DNA of 10,157 bases. Origin: Pseudomonadota bacterium. Lineage in GTDB: Bacteria > Myxococcota > Myxococcia > Myxococcales > Anaeromyxobacteraceae. The translations under genes were made by a program, and so were the position numbers. Positions 1 to 5,279 of this stretch are shown here, piece after piece (the first letter of the stretch is position 1; every line of letters begins with the position of its first letter). The stretch is from contig JAEYOU010000033.1 of the NCBI GenBank assembly GCA_023411405.1, forward strand, positions 1-10,157. The letters run 5' to 3'. Below the pieces are notes generated by a model. The model did no database searches. It saw only the letters and a list, made by a program, of their open reading frames with translations, and had not been told where the DNA came from.

Positions 1-1
1 G

Positions 2-220
2 GTGCGCGGCGCGAAGGCCGCGGTCTGCGCCGCGCCGCGGCTCGTCCTCCACGCGCTCGAGCGCAACGGCGGGACGCTCCGGCTCGACGGCGCGCTCCCG
101 CTGCCGGGCCTGCCGCGGCGCTGGCGCGACGTCGTCACCGGGGCGAGGCACGCGGGAGAGGCGATCCCGCTGGCGGCGCTGTACGCGGACTTCCCTGTCG
201 CGCTCCTGGTCTCGGAGTAG
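2..220 (+). CDS. treY: C-terminal end of a probable maltooligosyl trehalose synthase (TreY), cut by the window edge
   Basis: Only the last 72 residues are inside the window; the frame is open to the left edge, so the GTG at its beginning is probably an internal valine codon. TreY rearranges the reducing-end alpha-1,4 bond of maltodextrins into an alpha-1,1 bond, the first step of the cytoplasmic TreY-TreZ route to trehalose. The call rests on the tail pattern: a beta-rich stretch containing APRLV, then PRRWRDVVTG, a short charged turn, and a closing LAALYADFPVALL. This order (W-R-D-x-x-T-G, then a leucine/alanine helix ending in PVALL) is how I remember TreY proteins ending. TreZ or another GH13 enzyme is the main alternative, because the catalytic part is not visible. 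The next gene on the same strand starts 101 bases downstream, across a REP-like element, so co-transcription is possible but not shown. Confidence 0.68.
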   Translation: MRGAKAAVCAAPRLVLHALERNGGTLRLDGALPLPGLPRRWRDVVTGARHAGEAIPLAALYADFPVALLVSE

Positions 221-228
221 CATTCGAG

Positions 229-302
229 CCGCTCACCTTCGACAGGCCCAGGGTGAGCGGCCGCAGCTCACGCTCCGCTCGTGCCGAGCCTGTCGAAGCA
301 CG
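229..302. repeat. REP-like doublet: two palindromes in inverted orientation
   Basis: Two short hairpins face each other between the treY end and sixA. The first has a 9-bp perfect stem, CCGCTCACC (229-237) with GGTGAGCGG (252-260), enclosing TTCGACAGGC. The second has a 5-bp stem, CGTGC (280-284) with GCACG (298-302), enclosing GCCTGTCGAA. The enclosed cores, TTCGACAGGC (238-247) and GCCTGTCGAA (288-297), are exact reverse complements, so the two units are arranged head to head. Similar CTTCGACAGG-type intergenic repeats are, from memory, widespread in GC-rich proteobacterial genomes and fit the REP class mobilised by RAYT transposases. No transposase is present here. The element lies in the leader of sixA and may affect mRNA stability or transcription termination after treY. 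Confidence 0.75.
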
Positions 303-321
303 GGCGGGAACAGGTCGGACG

Positions 322-762
322 ATGCCCTCCCACCCCGTCTACCTCGTCCGCCACGCCAAGGCCGAGCCCCACGCCGCCGACGACGCGAGCCGGCGGCTCA
401 CGCCCGAGGGGCGGGAGCGGTTCCTGCGGCTCCTCGGCGCGCTCCGCGCTCGGCTGAAGGTCGCGCGCGTCGTCACCTCGCCGTTCCTCCGCGCCCGCGA
501 GACGGCCGAGCTCCTCTGCCGGATCACCGGCGCGCCGCTCGAGGAGGACGCGCGGCTCGCGTCCGGCGCGTCGGAGGGCGACGAGCTCCTCGCCCTCGTC
601 CGCGCCGCCGCGCCGGGCACGGCCTTCGTGGGCCACAACCCGGAGATCGCGGAGGCCCTGGCGCGCGCCGCCGGGAAGGACGTCGAGGTGAAGCCCGGCG
701 CCGTGGCGGAGCTCGCCGTGGACGGGCGCGCGCTGCGGCTCGCCTGGCTGTCCGATCACTGA
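322..762 (+). CDS. sixA: SixA-type phosphohistidine phosphatase (histidine phosphatase superfamily)
   Basis: This 146-residue cytoplasmic protein has the full signature of the small SixA branch. The catalytic motif LVRHAKAE is at the N-terminus (Arg10, phosphate-accepting His11). TSPFLRARETAELL supplies phosphate-pocket arginines around 57-59, and VGHNPE holds the second active-site His105. The length is close to E. coli SixA (about 160 residues). SixA removes phosphate from phosphohistidine on signalling proteins: HPt domains such as that of ArcB, or the nitrogen-related PTS. The partner here is unknown. I chose the ATG at 322 over an in-frame GTG at 253, because the extra 23 codons would be translated REP repeat (ARAEPVEA-like peptide) and the RHA motif normally lies within the first 10-15 residues. 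The ribosome site is weak (AGG at 312-314). SixA is firm at family level; the substrate is not deducible. Confidence 0.9.
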   Translation: MPSHPVYLVRHAKAEPHAADDASRRLTPEGRERFLRLLGALRARLKVARVVTSPFLRARETAELLCRITGAPLEEDARLASGASEGDELLALVRAAAPGTAFVGHNPEIAEALARAAGKDVEVKPGAVAELAVDGRALRLAWLSDH

Positions 763-1078
763 GCGTGAATGAACGGCGCGGCGGCCTCGCCCGCCGACCT
801 CCTCGATCGTCCGCGCCCGGTGCGCCAATGTGGGGGCGGCGCGCACTCGGAGCCGTTCGCATTTCGCGGGCAACCGTTTGCGACATAGACCCTCAGTGAA
901 GCCGCGTACCAGCGTCGGGGCACGTCGGTCGATTGTCCTTCCCCCGCCCCGCGCGCCCCAATAGCATCCCTCTCAAGCAATCACCCCGGCGAGGTCACCA
1001 AGAGTGAACGGCACGTCGCGTCCGGTCCGCCGCCACTCCGTGACCTCGCTCCGCCGCACCCACCGAAGGGAGCGTACG
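763..1078 (+). promoter_or_regulatory. 316-base non-coding region upstream of the first GH9 gene, with a phased direct repeat
   Basis: No convincing gene lies here; open frames in it lack any recognisable protein character. An 8-base direct repeat, CCGTTCGC (853-860) and CCGTTTGC (874-881), occurs with starts 21 bp apart, about two helical turns, so both copies would face the same side of the DNA. ATAGAC (885-890) directly after the second copy is a possible -10 element. TAGCAT (962-967) is another possible -10. Neither has a good -35 at the right distance, which would suit activator-dependent transcription. The last bases hold the ribosome site for the cellulase. An in-frame GTG at 1004 would extend the cellulase by 25 arginine-rich residues in front of its signal peptide and is not accepted as the start. 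Confidence 0.4.
1066..1072 (+). promoter_or_regulatory. Ribosome binding site that fixes the start of the first GH9 gene
   Basis: AAGGGAG ends 6 bases before the ATG at 1079. It is a strong purine-rich match to the anti-Shine-Dalgarno sequence and the best one near any candidate start. It selects the start that puts a normal signal peptide at the very N-terminus. Confidence 0.75.
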
Positions 1079-3742
1079 ATGACTTCCGCTCGAGCCCAGC
1101 GCAGATCGCGCCTCGGCCTGTGCACCCTCGCCCTGATCCTCGCCGCCACCGCGGCGCCCGCCGCGGCGACGGAGTTCGTCACCAACGGCACGTTCGACGA
1201 CGGGACCACCAACTCGTGGTGGAACGCGAACGCGAACACCGTCACGAGCGTCGTGGACGGGAGGATGTGCGTCGCGGTCGCGCCGGGCGTCGTCGAGCCC
1301 TGGTCGGCGATCGTCGGCCAGAACGGCATCGCGCTCGAGCAGGGCAAGTCCTACACGTTCTCCTTCGTCGCCTCCGCCGACGTGCCGGTGACGATCAAGG
1401 CGCTGGTGCAGCTCCCCGACGATCCCTTCACCCCGACCTTCATCCAGGACGTTCCGCTCGGAACCGAGCCGGCGGCCTACACCTTCACGGTCACCGACAG
1501 CCTCCCCACCGGTGGGCTCGGCGTGCAGTTCCAGCTCGGCGGCGCGAGCGCCGCCGGCTTCACCTTCTGCGTGGACGACGTCTCCATCAGCGACGGGGAG
1601 GCGCCCACGGGGGAGCACATCGTGAACGGCACCTTCGACGGCGGCACGGTCGATCCCTGGTGGCCGCCGGAGACGCCGGTCGTGGACGGGCAGATGTGCG
1701 CGACCGTTCCGCCGGGCACGGTCAATTCCTGGGACGCGATCGTCGGACACGACAAGCTCGGGCTCGTGCAGGGCAAGCAGTACACGCTCCGTTTCAAGGC
1801 CTCGGCCACCGCGACGGTGACGATCAAGGCGCTCGTCCAGCTCACGGTCGAACCCTGGACCTTCACGCTGTCGGAGCCGGTCTCGCTCGGCCCGACGCCG
1901 CAGCCGTTCGAGTACGTCTTCGATAACAGCCTCCCCACCGGCCCCCTCGGGGTCCAGTTCCAGATGGGCGGCAACGCGGCGGGCTTCACCGCCTGCTTCG
2001 ACGACGTCTCGCTCACCCTCAGCACCGGCCCCGGCTACGAGCCCGACACCGGTCCCGCGCTCCGCGTGAACCAGGTCGGCTACGCCACCTTCGGCCCGAA
2101 GCGCGCCAACCTCGTCACCGACGCGACCGCGCCGCTGACGTGGGAGCTCCTCAACGCGGCCGGCACGGTCGTGACGAGCGGCCGGACGACCGTGTACGGC
2201 GCGGACGCCGCGTCGGGCGACAACGTGCACCTCATCGACTTCACGCGGGTCTACCGGAGCGGCGACGGCTACAAGCTCCGCGTCGGCGACGTGGTCAGCT
2301 ACCCCTTCTCCATCGACGGCGACGTGTACGACACGCTGCGGCGTGACGCGGTCGCGTTCTTCTATCACCAGCGGAGCGGAATCGCGATCGACGCGCAGTA
2401 CGTGGGCGCGCCGTGGGCGCGCCCGGCCGGGCACCTCGGGCTCGCGCCGAACCAGGGCGACACCTGGGTCTTCTGCGCGCCCGGCGTGTGCGACTACGCG
2501 CTCGACGTGCGCGGCGGGTGGTACGACGCCGGCGATCAGGGCAAGTACGTCGTGAACGGCGGCCTCGCCCTCTGGCAGCTCGTGAACACCTGGGAGCGCG
2601 CGTACTTCCACCGCCACGCCCTCCGCGACGGGACGCTGAAGATCCCGGAGCGCGCGAACGGCGTCCCCGACATCCTCGACGAGGCGCGCTGGGAGCTCGA
2701 GTTCCTGCTCCGGATGCAGGTCCCGGAGGGCCTGCCGCACGCCGGGATGGCCCAGCACAAGGTGCACGACGACGCCTGGACGGGCATCCCGACCCGGCCG
2801 GACCAGGACGCGCAGCCCCGCCACCTCCGCGGCGTCTCCACGGCGGCGACCCTGAACCTCGCGGCGACGACGGCCCAGTGCGCGCGGGTGTGGCACGGCA
2901 TCGACCGGGCGTTCTCGAAGAGGTGCCTCCGCGCGGCGGAGCGGGCGTACGCGGCGGCCGTGGCCAACCCGGCCGTCCGGTGCGCCTCCGGCGGCGGCGG
3001 CGGTGACTACGACGACGCGGACCTCGCCGACGAGTTCTACTGGGCGGCGGCGGAGCTGTTCGTCACCACCGGCAAGCACGTGTACAAGGAGGCCGTCCGG
3101 ACCTCGCCCCTCTACCTCGCCAAGGGCATCCGCGGGCACGGCTTCAGCTGGGGTGACGTGGCCGCGCTCGGCGACTTCACGCTCGCCCTCGTCCCCAACA
3201 AGCTCCCGCTCAAGGACCAGCTCGCGCTCCGCAAGGCGATCGCGGCGCTCGCCGATCAGCGGATCGCGACGATGAAGGCGCAGGGGTACCCCGTGCCGAT
3301 CGGTGCGGGCGGCTACGGCTGGGGCTCGAACGGCGGGATCCTGAGCCAGATCTCGATCCTCGCGGTCGCCTTCGATCTCACGTGGGACCTCAAGTACCGG
3401 GACGCGGCGTTCGAGGCCATGGACTACCTCCTCGGCCGGAACGCGCTGAACGTCTCCTACGTCACCGGCTACGGGACGAAGTACGCCCAGAACCAGCACC
3501 ACCGTTTCTGGGCGCGCCAGGCCAACGCGTCCTACCCCAACCCGCCGCCCGGCTCCGTCGCCGGCGGCCCCAACGCGCAGATCGAGCAGGACCCGGTGGC
3601 GGCGAGCAAGCTCAAGGGTTGCGCGCCGGCCAAGTGCTACATCGATGACCTGGAGTCCTACGCGACGAACGAGGTCGCCATCAACTGGAACTCCGGGCTG
3701 ACCTGGGTGGCGGCGTGGCTCGCGGATCACGCAGGGCCGTAG
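1079..3742 (+). CDS. Secreted GH9 endoglucanase, CenC-like layout (2x CBM4-type, Ig-like, GH9)
   Basis: This 887-residue enzyme should hydrolyse internal beta-1,4-glucan bonds of cellulose or related glucans outside the cell, by the inverting GH9 mechanism. Residues 1-30 form a Sec signal peptide (arginine-rich start, hydrophobic LGLCTLALILAATA, cleavage after PAAA). Two CBM4/9-type modules follow, about 31-173 and 178-315, each opening with an NGTFD motif and closing with a C-x-DDVS strand. A cellulase-type Ig-like domain spans about 327-410 (LRVNQVGY start). The GH9 (alpha/alpha)6 barrel runs from about 415 to 882. The motif GGWYDAGDQGK carries the catalytic-base pair Asp483 and Asp486. QNQHHRFW (His807, His808, Arg809) matches GH9 signature 1. 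SYATNEVAINWNSG places the proton donor at Glu865. The domain order recalls Cellulomonas fimi CenC without its C-terminal Ig modules. A hairpin terminator follows, so it is probably a single-gene unit. The family is certain; exact substrate (cellulose, mixed-linkage glucan, xyloglucan) and processivity are not. Confidence 0.95.
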   Translation: MTSARAQRRSRLGLCTLALILAATAAPAAATEFVTNGTFDDGTTNSWWNANANTVTSVVDGRMCVAVAPGVVEPWSAIVGQNGIALEQGKSYTFSFVASADVPVTIKALVQLPDDPFTPTFIQDVPLGTEPAAYTFTVTDSLPTGGLGVQFQLGGASAAGFTFCVDDVSISDGEAPTGEHIVNGTFDGGTVDPWWPPETPVVDGQMCATVPPGTVNSWDAIVGHDKLGLVQGKQYTLRFKASATATVTIKALVQLTVEPWTFTLSEPVSLGPTPQPFEYVFDNSLPTGPLGVQFQMGGNAAGFTACFDDVSLTLSTGPGYEPDTGPALRVNQVGYATFGPKRANLVTDATAPLTWELLNAAGTVVTSGRTTVYGADAASGDNVHLIDFTRVYRSGDGYKLRVGDVVSYPFSIDGDVYDTLRRDAVAFFYHQRSGIAIDAQYVGAPWARPAGHLGLAPNQGDTWVFCAPGVCDYALDVRGGWYDAGDQGKYVVNGGLALWQLVNTWERAYFHRHALRDGTLKIPERANGVPDILDEARWELEFLLRMQVPEGLPHAGMAQHKVHDDAWTGIPTRPDQDAQPRHLRGVSTAATLNLAATTAQCARVWHGIDRAFSKRCLRAAERAYAAAVANPAVRCASGGGGGDYDDADLADEFYWAAAELFVTTGKHVYKEAVRTSPLYLAKGIRGHGFSWGDVAALGDFTLALVPNKLPLKDQLALRKAIAALADQRIATMKAQGYPVPIGAGGYGWGSNGGILSQISILAVAFDLTWDLKYRDAAFEAMDYLLGRNALNVSYVTGYGTKYAQNQHHRFWARQANASYPNPPPGSVAGGPNAQIEQDPVAASKLKGCAPAKCYIDDLESYATNEVAINWNSGLTWVAAWLADHAGP
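1169..2023 (+). repeat. Tandem duplication encoding two CBM4-type modules
   Basis: Residues about 31-173 and 178-315 of the first GH9 enzyme align along their full length with one small gap region near the start. By hand count about 74 of 137 aligned positions are identical (roughly 54%). Shared landmarks are NGTFD, VVDG-x-MC, VTIKALVQL, SLPTG-x-LGVQFQ and AAGFT-x-C-x-DDVS. Each copy keeps two cysteines at matching positions, likely one disulfide per module. The divergence at DNA level indicates an old duplication. Confidence 0.85.
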
Positions 3743-3770
3743 CGCGTCGTTGATCCGTCCGCGGATCCGG

Positions 3771-3810
3771 AGGCCGGCGAGCTCGCGCTCGCCGGCCTTC
3801 GTCGTATTGG
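3771..3810 (+). terminator. Hairpin terminator after the first GH9 gene
   Basis: A perfect 11-bp stem, AGGCCGGCGAG (3771-3781) with CTCGCCGGCCT (3788-3798), closes a 6-base loop 29 bases after the stop codon. The run after it (TTCGTCGTATT) is only moderately T-rich, as is common in very GC-rich genomes. A smaller hairpin, GATCCG/CGGATC (3752-3767), precedes it. Together they should end the cellulase transcript and separate it from the next gene. Confidence 0.65.
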
Positions 3811-3917
3811 TTCGCGCGGGACGTTCGTTTACGGCCTCTCCGGGACCCGGGGCGCCGGTCACGGGGGGCGCAGCGCCGGTTCCACGAGACCGAACACGCT
3901 CTCAGCGAGGAAGACCC

Positions 3918-5216
3918 ATGCATCGGATCGTCGCGCGCCGCGTCCGCGCCTTCACCGCCGCGCTCGCCGTCGTCACCGCGCTCCTCCCGTCGGGCGCGCG
4001 CCCTTCGGACGAGGACGTCGCCGTTCCGCGCGGCAAGGAGGCGCTCGCCGCGGCCTGCGAGCGGACCTCGCGGCGGGTCTTCGACCTCTGCATGGCCGGA
4101 CCCAAGGCGGACCTCCGCGCGTGCGTCGAGGCGGGCGAGGACGCCTCCGCGCGCTGCATGTCGCCGCCGGAGACGGCGCGGCCGCCCGACGCCTCGTCCG
4201 ACGCCACGCTCTCCGAGCACGAGTACCGGATCCCCTACGCCGACGGGACCAAGGTGAAGGTGACCCGCGACTACTTCGATCACACCCCGGTCGGACGGTT
4301 CGACATGCACGGGGTCGGCGCGGGGCCACACCGGATCGTCGCCGCGCGCGCCGGGACGATCGTCCTCCTCGAGGACAGCCGCTCCAAGAACCAGCACCCC
4401 TTTCGCTGGCTCCGCAACGAGGAGCGGTGCTTCAACAACTACGTCTGGATCGATCACGGCGACGGCGAGTGGACGAAGTACTCGCACATGAAGCAGTACT
4501 CGACGTCCGGCGCGGCGAAGCTGCGGGTCGGCGATCGGGTCGTCGCGGGCCAGTACCTCGGCGACGAGGGGAAGGTCGGCTGCGCCGCGCCCGGGCACCT
4601 GCACTTCGAGGTCCTGCAGCGCGCCGCGCTGGAGGACGGCGAGACCCCGCCCGTCCCCACCTCGAGCGGCGAGCTCGACGGTCCCCGGAAGCGCCCGAAG
4701 CTCTCGAACCTGAACGGCGCGACCTTCCGCGACGGCGAGACCTACCTCGTGAACCCCGCCCCCACGTGCAAGAAGGACGGCGACTGCGACGACGGCTTCT
4801 GGTGCAACGCCGGCCTGGATCTGAAGACGAACCGCTGCGAGCCGCTCAAGGACGACAACGAGGCGTGCGACGTCGCGGGGGGCGGACACCAGTGCAAGGG
4901 CGGCAAGTGCAGGTTCGGCCGCTGCTACACCCCCGCGTCCGTCGCGATCCTCGGGACCTGCTACACCGACGAGGCCTGCGTCACCGGGAAGTGCAGCGAC
5001 GCCGGCGGCCTGAAGGGCATGTGCGTCTGCAAGCGGGACTCCGACTGTCCGAATGCCACGCAGTACTGCGACGCCGGCATCGACACGAAGCTCAACGAGT
5101 GCCGCCCCAAGCTCGCGAACGGGAAGAAGTGCGGGAAGGCGGGGTCGGTCGGCAACGACCACAAGTGCCTGTCCGGCAAGTGCTCGGGGTTCCCGAAGTA
5201 CGAGTGCAAGCCCTGA
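3918..5216 (+). CDS. Secreted M23/LytM-fold protein with cysteine-rich C-terminal repeats
   Basis: This is a 432-residue exported protein. Residues 1-27 are a signal peptide (arginine-rich start, AFTAALAVVTALLPSGA). About 41-82 carries four cysteines spaced exactly C-x10-C-x10-C-x10-C (47, 58, 69, 80). About 95-235 is an M23-type beta fold: AARAGTIV strand, WIDHGDGEWTKYSHM (His180, His190) and GHLHFEV (His227, His229). Active M23 enzymes cut peptidoglycan cross-links and bind zinc through HxxxD plus the second His of HxH. Here the first motif reads H131-G-V-G-A135, so the zinc-binding Asp appears replaced by Ala; the domain may be a non-catalytic cell-wall binder or regulator. Residues 284-432 contain 20 cysteines in two related units (from 284 and from 371; C-x5-C-x5/6-C-x10-C), resembling Dickkopf-type cysteine-rich repeats seen in myxobacterial surface proteins. 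GAGGAAG (3907-3913) lies 4 bases before the ATG. An in-frame start at 3750 would lack a leading signal peptide. The M23 fold is firm; enzymatic activity is doubtful. Confidence 0.82.
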   Translation: MHRIVARRVRAFTAALAVVTALLPSGARPSDEDVAVPRGKEALAAACERTSRRVFDLCMAGPKADLRACVEAGEDASARCMSPPETARPPDASSDATLSEHEYRIPYADGTKVKVTRDYFDHTPVGRFDMHGVGAGPHRIVAARAGTIVLLEDSRSKNQHPFRWLRNEERCFNNYVWIDHGDGEWTKYSHMKQYSTSGAAKLRVGDRVVAGQYLGDEGKVGCAAPGHLHFEVLQRAALEDGETPPVPTSSGELDGPRKRPKLSNLNGATFRDGETYLVNPAPTCKKDGDCDDGFWCNAGLDLKTNRCEPLKDDNEACDVAGGGHQCKGGKCRFGRCYTPASVAILGTCYTDEACVTGKCSDAGGLKGMCVCKRDSDCPNATQYCDAGIDTKLNECRPKLANGKKCGKAGSVGNDHKCLSGKCSGFPKYECKP

Positions 5217-5230
5217 TCTCGGGGCCGCGC

Positions 5231-5254
5231 GCGGCGAGCCCGGAGGCCCGCCGC
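5231..5254. terminator. Possible bidirectional terminator between convergent genes
   Basis: GCGGCG-a-GCC (5231-5240) pairs with GGC-c-CGCCGC (5245-5254) around a CGGA tetraloop, with one A/C mismatch, giving nine G-C pairs. It sits in the 63-base gap between the stop of the M23-like gene and the stop of the minus-strand cellulase. There is no T-run on either side, so the assignment rests on the stem and its position. Confidence 0.45.
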
Positions 5255-5279
5255 ACGCTTCATCGTCCGGCGCGATGCG

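Noticed and set aside
253..321. N-terminal extension of SixA from a GTG
   Set aside because: These codons are REP repeat sequence (ARAEPVEA-type peptide), and the RHA motif is already correctly placed from the ATG at 322.
268..980. Several minus-strand frames opposite sixA and in the 763-1003 gap
   Set aside because: No ribosome sites, no recognisable domains, arginine/alanine-rich shadow composition.
1079..1168. Twin-arginine signal on the first GH9 enzyme (QRRSRLGL)
   Set aside because: The position after RRx is Arg instead of a hydrophobic residue, and the rest looks like a standard Sec signal peptide.
3807..3835. Sigma-70 promoter for the M23-like gene (TTGGTT, 17 bases, TACGGC)
   Set aside because: The -10 matches only two of six consensus bases. 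A promoter is expected in 3799-3917, but I cannot place it.
995..3862. A 955-codon open frame on the minus strand opposite the first GH9 gene
   Set aside because: It is arginine- and valine-rich with no domain-like pattern. It follows from the third-position G/C bias of the real gene on the + strand, which has complete GH9 motifs.
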